Source: Micromonospora polyrhachis
GTDB taxonomy: Bacteria; Actinomycetota; Actinomycetes; Mycobacteriales; Micromonosporaceae
Direction: 5' to 3'
Assembly: GCF_014203835.1 (NCBI RefSeq)
Contig: NZ_JACHJW010000001.1
Coordinates: 4,166,501-4,230,500 of the forward strand
Length of the DNA: 64,000 nucleotides
Position numbers and translations under genes: made by a program. This document shows, piece after piece, positions 36,400 to 46,100 of the stretch. Under the pieces are notes generated by a model that searched no databases, had not been told where the DNA came from, and saw only the letters and a list, made by a program, of their open reading frames with translations. Every line of letters starts with the position of its first letter. Positions within the stretch are counted from its first letter, which is position 1.

Positions 36400-39300
36400 T
36401 CAGGAGATGGTGCCGATCGACACCGAACCCCGACCGATGATCGCGCCCTCGTCGGTCTGCACGGCCAGCTCGCCGTAGAGCGTCCGACCGGCGGCCGGAG
36501 CAGCCGAGGCGGTGACCGAGCCGGTGACCGTGGCGGTGGCACCGTTGGCCAGGGTCAGCGACCCGCTGGCGGTCGACAGCGAACCGAGCGACGACGCGGT
36601 GAACGAGTCCCGGTAGTCGTACGCGGTGCTGCCCCCCGCCCCGTCCACGGCGTAGCCGTCGACGACCACCCGGTAGGTGCCCGGGACGGGGTTGGCGATC
36701 GTGACCGCCTCCTCCGAGTCGCCGTCGGCGGCCTGGCCCACCAGGGTGGTGCCCCGGAAGACCCGCAGGTCCAGGTCGGCGGCCAGGTTGGCGGTGTTTC
36801 CGATCCGGGCGGTGAAGCTGGTCGCCCCGGCCGGCACCTCGACGGTGTATTCCTGGACGGTACCCTCGGTGATCGTCGGCCGGCTGCTGGCGACGCTGGA
36901 GAGCGCGCCACCGACGCCGGTGACGGTCACCGGACCGAAGCCGTTCTTCAGCGACCAGCTGACCGGGGTCGCCACGTTGGTCGGCACACTGGGCAGCTCG
37001 ATCGTTGCCGGCTCCACCGTCACGCCCTGCACCCGGGCCAGCAGCTGGTACGGGTTGTTCAGCGCCGGTGAGGTGCGCCGGGCCTCCACCTCGATCTCCC
37101 AGACACCCGGGATCGGGTTGTCGTACGACCGCTCCTGCGGCTTGCAGACGGCTGGGTCGGAGTAGTTGGTGTAGCACTGCGTGGTAGCGGTCGGGTCGGC
37201 CGGCACGCCGTACGGGTTGATGGCGATGAACCGGGTCTGCGATCCGGTGGCGATGCCCGACAGGTTGACCTGCAACGACCCGGCACCGGCGGGCACCGTG
37301 ACGAAGTAGGACGTGGTGCTGTTGCGCTCGACCGAGCCGCTGGCCGTGATGGCGTGGCTCGGCTTCTTGGTGTCCGCACCGATCACGACCGTGGCGGACA
37401 TCTCGAAGTCGACCACCGAGGTCTTCGGGTCGTCGATCCGCAGGATGGCGGCGTGCACGCCGACCTCGCCCCGGGCCTCCACATAGAACGTGACGGTCTT
37501 GTTCAGCGGCAGGTCCAGCGTCTTCGGCGCGTTACGGAACGTACCGTCGTTGCCAACCCAGTTGAGCTTGTGCTTGACCGTCTTGTTCGGACCGCTGGTC
37601 CGGGTGACCTTGACGGCGTACTTCTTGGTGACACCCGGCCGCTGGCCACCGTCGGTGGCGGCGCACCGGTTGTAGAGGCCGGTGCCCTGGTGCGGGGTGG
37701 TGAGCAGGTGGGAGATCGGCGTGCAGACCGGGGCGGTCAGCTCGTAGTCCCGGGTCTCGACGCCCCGGGCGAGCAGCTTCCAGGCCCCGTTGACGTCGAA
37801 CAGACCGTTGCCCTGGCCGTGCACCGAGACGTTCTTGATCGGCTTGGCCGAGGTGTAGATCGCCCGGCGCAGTGCGGCCGGGGTGACCCCGTTGTGCGTG
37901 GCCTTGGCAGCCGAGAGCAGCAGCGCGGCGGCACCGGTGGCCTGCGGGGAGGCCATCGAGGTGCCCTGGAGCATCTGGTAGCCCGGCGGCAGCGCGTAGC
38001 CCGCCTCGGCGACCGGGACACCCGGCATCCAGGTCGGCGTGGTGGAGATGGCCGAGCCCGGCGCGGTGATGTTCGGCTTGAAACCACCGTCCTCACGCGG
38101 ACCGCGGGAGGAGAACGGCTGCAGGTTGTACGGCGTACGCACCGCCGAGCCGTAGTTGGCCAGCCAGCTCTCCCGGCTGGCACTGGCGGCGACGGAGACC
38201 ACGTTGCTGGTCACCGACGGGTCGCCGATGGTGTTCACGCCCGGCCCGCTGTTACCGGCCGAGATGAAGATCTGCACGCCGTAGTCGTTGATCAGCCGGT
38301 TGTAGAGCACCGACCGGGCGCTGTTGCCGTCGTTGAGCGCCGGCAGGCCACCGATCGAGATGTTCACGACGTCGACCCGCCGGTTGACGACCAGGTCGAC
38401 CATGCCGGTGGTCAGCGCCGCGTAGGTGCAGCCGCCGCCCCAGGAGCAGGCGCGGGCGGAGACCAGCTTGGCGCCGGGCGCGGCACCGTCGAAGGCGGTG
38501 TTACCGAACATGTCGTTGGCGGCGGTGATGCCGGCGACGTGCGAGCCGTGGGCGCTCTCCGACAGGCCGATGCTGACGTAGTCGACCAGGCCCGGACCGC
38601 CGGCCGGCGTGGTGTCCACGTCCTCGCGGTACTCGACCACGAACGGGATCCGCTCGCGGATCTCGGTGGCCGGGTTGTCGGTGCCGAAGTAGGCGACGTC
38701 GAACTTCTCCTTGTACGGCCGCATCACAGCGTCGTCGGTGAAGTCGAAGTTCTGGTTGGTGTCCACCCGGATGTCGTGGCTCACCGCGTCGTACAGGATG
38801 CCGAAGGTGTCGGTGGTGTCACCGTCGCGGTTGATGTCCCCGGCCGGGGCGCTGGCCGCGGTGATCGACTCGGCGAACCGGTTGAACCGGTAGGTGCCGG
38901 CCGGGGCCTTCCAGGTCTGGGTGCCGATGGTGAAGGTCGGTCCGGTCACCTCGGTGAGCATCGGCCGCCAGCTCGCGTCCTCCAGCGGGTCGGTCGCGGT
39001 GACCCAGTCGACGATCTTGCGCTCGCCGGTGGTGGTGGTCTGCAACGCCGGGTGAGCCACGTCGACACCGGAGTCCATGATGCCGATGGTCACGCCCCGC
39101 CCGTCCCACTGCGGGTGCCGCTGCTTGAACGACACCGCACCGGTCTCGTGCGTCGGCATGAAGGGGTTCACGGCCGGCGTGCCCGCGCCGGGAGCGGTCG
39201 CCCCGGCCGTGGGGGTCGGCGCCTTGCGGGCGGCACTGACGTCGGTCCGGTCGCCCGGTGCCGGGTCGGGCAGCGGTACGGCCTCGTCGAGGTCGATCGC

Positions 39301-39678
39301 GGTCACACCGGGCAGCGTGGCGGCCTGGGTCACCATCCCGGTGGGCACCTTGGCCAGCAGGTAGCCGACCGAGTCGAACTGGCGGCTGACGGTGCCGCCG
39401 AGTCGGGCCAGCCCGGCGGCGACGTCGTTCGCCTCACCCTTGTCGGTGGCGACGATGACCGTCACCGACCGGTCGCCCTTGGCCTCTGCCTCGGCCAGGA
39501 GCTTCGCGTCGCGGGAACCCAGGGCATTGGCCGGGTTGGCCTTCGGCACGTCGGTCTCGCTCGGTGGGCTGGCGCTCGCGGCGGTGGCACCACCCGTCAG
39601 GGTCATGGCCCCGGCTGCCACGACCGACGCGAGGAGCCCGGCGGAGGTACGCCGACTCCAGGTGCGGGGTCTACTCAC
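36400..39678 (-). CDS. Large secreted subtilisin-like serine protease (S8)
   Basis: 1092 residues. Signal peptide (about 1-36), an inhibitor I9-like propeptide (SVTVIVATDKGEANDVAAGLARLGGTVSRQFDSVGYLLAKVPT), a catalytic domain with Asp202 (GIMDSGVDV), His377 (SAHGSHVAGI), Asn476 (SAGNSGPG) and Ser574 (QGTSMASPQATGAA), a large insert between Asp and His, and about 450 C-terminal residues of beta-rich domains including a pre-peptidase-like fold near the end (ADGDSEEAVTIANPVPGTYRVVVDGYAVDG). Probably an extracellular protease that matures by self-cleavage. No cell-wall anchor is seen. It is at the left edge of the accessory region. Confidence 0.93.
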   Translation of the reverse strand: MSRPRTWSRRTSAGLLASVVAAGAMTLTGGATAASASPPSETDVPKANPANALGSRDAKLLAEAEAKGDRSVTVIVATDKGEANDVAAGLARLGGTVSRQFDSVGYLLAKVPTGMVTQAATLPGVTAIDLDEAVPLPDPAPGDRTDVSAARKAPTPTAGATAPGAGTPAVNPFMPTHETGAVSFKQRHPQWDGRGVTIGIMDSGVDVAHPALQTTTTGERKIVDWVTATDPLEDASWRPMLTEVTGPTFTIGTQTWKAPAGTYRFNRFAESITAASAPAGDINRDGDTTDTFGILYDAVSHDIRVDTNQNFDFTDDAVMRPYKEKFDVAYFGTDNPATEIRERIPFVVEYREDVDTTPAGGPGLVDYVSIGLSESAHGSHVAGITAANDMFGNTAFDGAAPGAKLVSARACSWGGGCTYAALTTGMVDLVVNRRVDVVNISIGGLPALNDGNSARSVLYNRLINDYGVQIFISAGNSGPGVNTIGDPSVTSNVVSVAASASRESWLANYGSAVRTPYNLQPFSSRGPREDGGFKPNITAPGSAISTTPTWMPGVPVAEAGYALPPGYQMLQGTSMASPQATGAAALLLSAAKATHNGVTPAALRRAIYTSAKPIKNVSVHGQGNGLFDVNGAWKLLARGVETRDYELTAPVCTPISHLLTTPHQGTGLYNRCAATDGGQRPGVTKKYAVKVTRTSGPNKTVKHKLNWVGNDGTFRNAPKTLDLPLNKTVTFYVEARGEVGVHAAILRIDDPKTSVVDFEMSATVVIGADTKKPSHAITASGSVERNSTTSYFVTVPAGAGSLQVNLSGIATGSQTRFIAINPYGVPADPTATTQCYTNYSDPAVCKPQERSYDNPIPGVWEIEVEARRTSPALNNPYQLLARVQGVTVEPATIELPSVPTNVATPVSWSLKNGFGPVTVTGVGGALSSVASSRPTITEGTVQEYTVEVPAGATSFTARIGNTANLAADLDLRVFRGTTLVGQAADGDSEEAVTIANPVPGTYRVVVDGYAVDGAGGSTAYDYRDSFTASSLGSLSTASGSLTLANGATATVTGSVTASAAPAAGRTLYGELAVQTDEGAIIGRGSVSIGTIS

Positions 39679-39879
39679 GTTCTCTTCCTCCAGAGAACAG
39701 GGCCCTCAGATGCAGGGCACGTGTGAGCCGCATCTTCCGTCTTGTCCGGAGAGCTGTCACTACTGGCAGCGCGCTTTGTGACTGCCCCGTGATAGGAATC
39801 TGTGCGACCAGCCGGGAGTCGTGACAGGATGATCACAATTAGTGGCCATCGATCTGATGTTGTCGACCGATCGGACCGG

Positions 39880-41085
39880 CTATAGGGCCTGCGGCGGCTG
39901 GTCGACCAACTCCCTCGGCGGCTGGTCGACCAACTCTGGAGCCTGCGGCTGGTCGACCAACTCCGGAGCCTGCGGCTGGCGCGGTGTCACCTCGACCTGG
40001 GCCGGAGTGGACAGATGGTCCCCCGAGACCCCAAGATCCGCAAGTTTACGGGCACTGACCAGCACCCGGGCCTCCAGGGAACCGACCGCCTTGTTGTACG
40101 CGGTCACCGCCCCGCCCAACGCCCCGCCCAACTTGGACACATGCTCGCCGAGGGTGGACAGCCGGCCGTACAGCTCCCGGGCCAGGGTGTGTACGGCGAC
40201 CGCGTTACGGGCCAGTGCCTCCTGCCGCCAGGTGTACGCCACGGTACGCAGCAGCGCGACCAGGGTGGCCGGAGTGGCCAGCACCACGTTGCGGGCGAAG
40301 GCGTACTCCAGCAGTGTCGGGTCACGTTGCAGCGCGACGTCGAGGAACGGGTCGGCTGGCACGAACAGGACCACGAACTCGGGGGTCTGCTCGAACGCCG
40401 CCCAGTAGGACTTGCCCGCCAACGAGTCGACGTGGGCCCGCAGGTGCCGGGCGTGCGCGTCGAGCTGGCTGTCCCGGCCGCGTTCGTCCCGGGCCTCCAT
40501 CGCGGTCAGGTACGCGTCGAAGGGTGCCTTGGCGTCCACCACCACCGATCGGCCGCCGTGCAGCCGGACCACCAGATCGGGGCGTACCCCCTGATGGTCG
40601 GTGGCGGCGGTGACCTGCTCGTCGAAGTCGCAGTGTTCCAGCAGGCCGGCCGCCTCGACGATGCGGCGTAGCTGGTGCTCGCCCCAGCGGCCTCGCACCT
40701 GCGGTGCGCGCAGCGCCGCCACCAGTTGTTTGGTCTCGGTGCGCAGTTCGCCGGAGACGGCGCCCATGGCGCGTACCTGCTCGCGCAGTTCGGCGTAGGC
40801 GTCCACCCGATCGTGTTCCAGCTCGGCCACCCGCTGCTCGTAACGGCGCAGCGACTCGTGCAGCGGCGCGACCGCCCGGGCCACCGCCTCCTGGGACTGC
40901 GCCGTCGCCTCGTAGGAGAGCGCACGCATCGACTGCTCCAGCCGGCCCTCGCCGTCCCGGGTCGCCCGCAGGGTCGCATCGAGTCGGGCGATCTCGGTCG
41001 CCGACCGGGTGCGGGCGGCCAGCCAACCGGCGGCCCCGCCCACCCCGAGGCAGCAGATCACCACGGCCACCGTCGAAGCATCCAC
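39880..41085 (-). CDS. rmuC: RmuC family DNA recombination protein
   Basis: 401 residues from a GTG. N-terminal membrane anchor (STVAVVICCLGVGGAAGWLAA), coiled coil, then the RmuC nuclease-fold domain (RGRWGEHQLRRIVEAAGLLEHCDFDEQ, VRPDLVVRLHGGRSVVVDAKAPFDAYL, FVVLFVPADPFLDVALQRDPTLLEYAFARNVVLATPATLVALLRTVA). It limits recombination at inverted repeats in E. coli. The last 30 residues repeat ELVDQP and match tandem DNA repeats just before the stop. Confidence 0.92.
   Translation of the reverse strand: MDASTVAVVICCLGVGGAAGWLAARTRSATEIARLDATLRATRDGEGRLEQSMRALSYEATAQSQEAVARAVAPLHESLRRYEQRVAELEHDRVDAYAELREQVRAMGAVSGELRTETKQLVAALRAPQVRGRWGEHQLRRIVEAAGLLEHCDFDEQVTAATDHQGVRPDLVVRLHGGRSVVVDAKAPFDAYLTAMEARDERGRDSQLDAHARHLRAHVDSLAGKSYWAAFEQTPEFVVLFVPADPFLDVALQRDPTLLEYAFARNVVLATPATLVALLRTVAYTWRQEALARNAVAVHTLARELYGRLSTLGEHVSKLGGALGGAVTAYNKAVGSLEARVLVSARKLADLGVSGDHLSTPAQVEVTPRQPQAPELVDQPQAPELVDQPPRELVDQPPQAL
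39895..39963. repeat. Direct repeats at the 3' end of rmuC
   Basis: CGGCTGGTCGACCAACTC occurs at 39895, 39919 and 39946 (spacing 24 and 27 bp, all multiples of three), coding for repeated ELVDQP. Confidence 0.85.
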
Positions 41086-41175
41086 CCGTCGAGCATGCCA
41101 AACAGCTACGGCGACACTGTGACCTGGCTCGCTGGCCCGCCGACGGGATGGTGGGACGGAGCTACCGTCGTACTC

Positions 41176-41958
41176 ATGAAATGGGCCCTGTTTCTCCTGT
41201 TCCTGGTGCTGGTCGTTGGCCTCCTGGTGTGGCTGCGGCGGGAGACCGCGGCCCGGCAGGCGCGGGCACTGGCCGACGCCCGGGCCGAGGCGCAGCGCTG
41301 GTACGAGCGGCTGGGCGGCCAGGTGATGGGCCTGCATGGCGACGAGCCGGCGGTCCGGCAGGCGCTGGCCGACGCGGGGGAGCGGTACACCGCGGCCGGC
41401 GGGCAGTTGGAGCAGGCCCGGACGGCTCGGCAGTACGAACTGGCCCGGGAGACCGCGCTGGAGGGCTTGGCCTACATCCGGGCGGCCCGGACCGCGCTCG
41501 GCATCGATCCCGGTCCGGAGCTGCCGCAGTTGGCCGCCGCCCGGGGTGCCGGGGCGGTCACCGTGCCTCGTGAGGTGAACGTGCAGGGGCAGGTCTTCAA
41601 GGCCGGTCCGCAGCCGGGCGCGGCGACGCCGTACTACTACCCGGGTGGCCGGATGCAGGGTCGTCCGGTGCCGGCGGGCTGGTATTCGACGCCCTGGTGG
41701 AAGACCGGCCTGGCCGCCGGTGCGGGTGTGCTCGGCGGCATGTTGATCGCCGACGCGCTCTTCTCGCCCGCGTTCGCCGACCCGGGCTACGGCTACGACG
41801 CCGGCTACCAGGACGGGTTTGCCGACGGTGGGGACTTCGGTGCCGAGGGTGGCGATTTCGGCGGCGGTGGGGACTTTGGTGGCGGAGACTTCGGTGGTGG
41901 CGGCGACTTCGGGGGTGGCGATTTCGGGGGTGGCGGCGACTTCGGGGGCGACTTCTGA
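41176..41958 (+). CDS. Membrane protein with Gly-rich GGDF repeat tail
   Basis: 260 residues. N-terminal membrane span (WALFLLFLVLVVGLLVWL), an Ala/Arg/Glu helical segment (about 25-110), a second hydrophobic segment (TGLAAGAGVLGGMLIADALF), then GYDAGYQDGFADGG and seven or so GGDF(G)3 repeats to the end. The repeat is not a GGDEF cyclase motif. The coding repeat continues as an 18-bp DNA repeat beyond the stop. Function unknown. Confidence 0.75.
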   Translation: MKWALFLLFLVLVVGLLVWLRRETAARQARALADARAEAQRWYERLGGQVMGLHGDEPAVRQALADAGERYTAAGGQLEQARTARQYELARETALEGLAYIRAARTALGIDPGPELPQLAAARGAGAVTVPREVNVQGQVFKAGPQPGAATPYYYPGGRMQGRPVPAGWYSTPWWKTGLAAGAGVLGGMLIADALFSPAFADPGYGYDAGYQDGFADGGDFGAEGGDFGGGGDFGGGDFGGGGDFGGGDFGGGGDFGGDF

Positions 41959-42000
41959 TCAGGCGGCGACTTCTGATCAGGCGGCGACTTCTGATCAGGC
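41947..42000. repeat. 18-bp tandem repeat across the stop codon
   Basis: GGCGACTTCTGATCAGGC is repeated exactly three times (41947, 41965, 41983), with a decayed fourth copy after 42001. The stop TGA (41956-41958) lies in unit 1, so units 2 and 3 repeat the stop. Confidence 0.93.
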
Positions 42001-42087
42001 GGTGATTTCCGACGAGGTACGTCCAGCGCAGTTGATCTTGTCCGCTCTCGGGATGCTGGCCGCCCCCCGGATGGTAGGGCTGGCCGG

Positions 42088-42774
42088 ATGGTCTCGGGTC
42101 GGCTCGCGAGGCAGAGTCACAGGGTGACCTCAGAAATGCGGACCATGTCACCGGCCACCTCGCGGACCTCGGTGGGATGGCTGGTCAGTGTGGGCGTGGC
42201 GGCGCTGGCCGTGGCAGCGGTAACGATCGTCGCCCAGTCGACCGGGCGGTTCCACTGGTGGGCGGGCTTCATCCTGCTGCCCGGTGCCCTGATTGCGGCG
42301 ACCGGCGGGCCGCTGTTGACCCGGGGTGGCGGCGGCCGGAGCTTCACCGGCTATCTCGTGGTGTGGGTCGGGGGCCACGTCTTCGCCGTCGGGGCGATCC
42401 TCATGTTCGGTGCGATGGGCCGGTGCTGGCCGCTCATGATTGTGCTGCCGACACTGGCTGTTGCCGGCACCTACCTGTGGCGACCGGTGCATCCCCTGGC
42501 ACGGGCCCTGCACCGCACCATCGCCTGTTTGGCGCTCGCCGGAGCCGCCGTCGGTGGGACGTTGCAGTTGCTGGTGGCGGACGTCGTCGACTTCGGTCAG
42601 ACCGCCTGGTGGGGCGGGTTCATGATGCTTGCCGGCGTGATCATGCTGCTCAACGGCCTGGAACTACTTCGGCACCGGATCGACTACCGGGTGTCGGCGT
42701 TGACGCTGATCGCCGGCCCGGCTGTGATCAGCTTCCTGCTCGGGTTGCAGTTCCTACGCGGCTGGCCGTACTGA
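42088..42774 (+). CDS. Hypothetical multi-spanning membrane protein
   Basis: 228 residues from ATG 42088; GTG 42124 or ATG 42136 are alternatives and no start has a good ribosome site. Six hydrophobic spans, short loops, no conserved catalytic motif. Family not recognised. Confidence 0.65.
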   Translation: MVSGRLARQSHRVTSEMRTMSPATSRTSVGWLVSVGVAALAVAAVTIVAQSTGRFHWWAGFILLPGALIAATGGPLLTRGGGGRSFTGYLVVWVGGHVFAVGAILMFGAMGRCWPLMIVLPTLAVAGTYLWRPVHPLARALHRTIACLALAGAAVGGTLQLLVADVVDFGQTAWWGGFMMLAGVIMLLNGLELLRHRIDYRVSALTLIAGPAVISFLLGLQFLRGWPY

Positions 42775-42830
42775 CCCGACGTCGATTCCTGACGGGGCGG
42801 TAAGGACGGGCGATGGAACTGGGGCGATGA

Positions 42831-43022
42831 GGACGTGGGATCGGCGAGCCCCGTGGCGATCTTCGACGCCGACTGTTGACCCTGCTGGAAACCGTGAACG
42901 ATCCTCGCCGGGAGTTGTATCTTCAACTACTCTCGGTGATCAACGGTTGGCCGGCTACGGAGAGTTCGGTGCCGGCGTTGGGTTGGTTCATCCGGGCGCT
43001 GCGGGCGTGGATGTCGGGATAG
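42831..43022 (+). pseudogene. Relic of a regulator C-terminus before the RHS gene
   Basis: A short frame closed upstream by a stop (42828-42830) and ending TAG at 43020. From TTG 42876 it reads 48 residues, including NDPRRELYLQLLSVINGWP and SSVPALGWFIRALRAW, which reads as a well-folded helical protein end of the kind I associate with C-termini of some MerR/TipA-like HTH proteins. No start, HTH or ribosome site is present. Likely a truncated gene left behind by rearrangement. Confidence 0.45.
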
Positions 43023-43178
43023 CGGGCCGAAGTGGTCCAAGTTGACTGGGGGCCGCCGATGGCCCCGCAGTCCTTGCTCAAGAAACGCTCAAGATTTCCA
43101 TCCATCGATTGAGTGCGAACTTCGTAACCCTGAAACTTGTCGCCAGGTTTCGCCGGGGTGCTGAAGAAAGGCTCCATC

Positions 43179-46100
43179 ATGGGTGGTTACCAGCAGTACG
43201 GCCGGCGACCTGGGAAACAGGCTGCTGGGGGCCGCACGCGTCGGATCGCGATCGTCACGGCGGCCGTGATGCTGCTCAGCTTCGTCACACCGACCAAGGC
43301 CGAGCCCGGCCCCGACCCGTTCCCGCTGGGCTGGTTGTGGTCGGCGCTGCGGACGGCACGGGCGGCGGCCGCTCCGCTGATCACCGGGCTGCCGGTGCAG
43401 CCGTGGGGAGCGAAGCGGGGGCCGGAGACCGCCTCGTACGCCGACACCAGGGCGGGTCGGGGAAACGGACTCCTACCGGGCCGAGGCATCGGTGCGGTCG
43501 AGGCGTACGAACCACCGACGCGGCAACGGGGGCACGCGTCGGTGACACCCAGTCTCGGCGACGACGCCAGTTTCAGCCCGACGAAGAGCCGGCGGGTCGC
43601 CGACGCCGCCTCGGCAACCTCCGACCTGTACGCCAACCCGGATGGCTCCTACACCCGCAAGGTCCACGAACTGCCGGTCAACTACAAGCGCACCGACGGC
43701 AAGTGGACCCCGATCGATCCGAACCTCAGTCGGAGTGCGGACGGCCGGTACCGGCAGCGCGCCAACTCGGTCGGCTTGGACTTCGCCCCCCGGGCCGACG
43801 ACACCAACCTGGCGACGGTCGAGGTGGACGCCGGCCACGCGGTCTCCTACGCGCTCGCGGGCGCGGCGAAGGTGGCACCGGTGGTGACCGGGGACACCGT
43901 CACCTACGCCAACGCGATGCCGGGCGTGGACCTGCGGTTCGAGTCACGGGCGACGGAGGTGAAGGAGTTCATCGTCCTGCGCTCCGCCGACGCGCCCACC
44001 TCGTACGTCTTCCCGATGCGACTACGGGGCCTGACCCCGAAGCTGGCCGCCGACGGCTCGGTCACCCTGCACGACCGCAAGGGGGCGGTGCGAGCCACCA
44101 TCCCGGCCGGCTACATGGAGGACTCCCGGTTCGACCCGCAGACAGGTGCCTTCACCCGCTCCTACGGGGTGCGCTACGAACTGGTGAACGCGGGCGGTCC
44201 GGCCCTGAAGGTGACCATCGACGCGGGCTGGCTGCGGGACCCGGCCCGGGTGTTCCCGGTGACCGTCGACCCAACCACCAACTTCGGTAACACCGGGGAC
44301 ACCTACGCCTACTCCAGTCAGCCGGGTAACCACGGCAGCGAGGACGAACTGCTGGCCGGCACCTGGAACGGCAGCGCCAAGGCGCACTCCTTCATGCACT
44401 TCAACAACTTCGCCCTGGCGTACGGCGGATCGAAGCTGTCCGCCGTCTCCCTGAAGATCTTCAACTCCTGGGCGGGCACCTGCACGGCGAAGCCGTTCAC
44501 CGTGCACCCGATCACCCAGTCCTGGACCGAGTCGGGGGTGACCAGCTACCCCGGCCCGTCGTTCGGCGCCTCGATCGGCTCGGTCACCGCCAACCCCGGT
44601 CCGGCCTGCACCAATACCGGCGGCAACCGGAGCATCGGCACCTGGATGACCGTGCCGCTGACCGTCGACACGTTCCAGAGCTGGGCGCTGGGCGGCACCA
44701 ACAACGGGCTGGCGGTGTCGGCGTCACAGACCGACATCACCCAGTGGAAGCGGTTCACCTCGCGCAACGGTCCGGCCGGCTACGGCCCGTACCTCCAGGT
44801 GACCTACACCGCCACACCCCCGCAGGTGGATGCGCAGTACCCGCCGGACGGGCACGCGGTGTCCAGCCTGACCCCGGAACTGCTGGTCGCGGCGCATGAC
44901 CCGGACAACTCCGCGACCCCGCTGACCTACAACTTCGCCCTGTACAACAAGGCCGGCAACAAGATCAAGGAGTCCGGCGCTACCTCGTCGCGTAGCTGGG
45001 TGGTGCCCTCGGGCACCCTGGCCTGGGGGCAGACGTACCACTGGACGGTGCTGGCCAGCGACGGCTCCCTCACCAGTTCCTCGCAGACCATCAACACGTT
45101 GACCACCCCGGTGCCGCAGCCGCTGATCACCTCCGGGCTCGGGCAGAACGGCGGGCAGGGCTTCGAGCCGAGCGTGGCCAACTACACCACCTCGGCGACC
45201 GACGCCACCATCGCCACGGTCGGCCCGGCGCTGTCGATCGTCCGGTCGTACAACAGTCAGGACCCCCGGGTCGAGCTGGCCTTCGGCGCGGGCTGGTCCA
45301 GCCTCGCCGACACCCGGGCCACCGAGCAGCGGGACGCGGCCGGGGTGTTGCAGACCGTCGTGGTCACCTACCCCGGCGGGCAGGACGTCGCCTTCGGCCG
45401 CAACACCGACGGTTCGTTCGCCCCGCCGCTGGGCCGGTTCGCCACCTTCACCGCCGTGACCGGCGGCTACCGGCTGGTCGACAAGGACGGCACCACCTAC
45501 ACCTTCACCGCCGCCACCGGGGTCACCGGACGGTACGGGGTCACCTCGATCGCCGACGCGCAGGGACGTACCGAGACGTTCGTCTACGACTCGGCGAACC
45601 GGCTGGCCACCATCCGTTCGGCCGCCGGGCGGGCGTTGCACCTGACCTGGAGCACCCCGACCGGGGCCAGCACCGCGCACGTCGCCACCGTCGTCACCGA
45701 CCCGGCCACCCCCGGTGCCCCGGAGACCGCCGCCACCTGGCGGTACGGCTACACCGGTGACCAGTTGACGAAGGTCTGCCCGCCGACGTCGACCACGGCG
45801 TGCACCACCTACACCTACGGGACCGGATCGCTCTATCCGACCACCCTGATGAACGCCGCGCCCAAGTCGTACTGGCGGCTCGACGAGCGCTCCGGCACCA
45901 CCGCGACCAGCGAGATGCTCGACAACCAGGGCACAGACGCCAGCACGTACACCGACGTGACGCTCGGCCAGGCCGGCCCGCTGCCGGGCTCCACGGCCAA
46001 GGCCGCAGGCTTCAACGGCACCTCCTCCCTGGTGCGGCTGCCCGCCCAACTCTCCGGTGCCGCCACCAACCTGGCGGTCAGCATGTGGTTCAAGGCGAAC

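Noticed and set aside
41800-41958. GGDEF diguanylate cyclase signature
   Set aside because: The GGDF repeats are Gly-rich low complexity without a cyclase fold.
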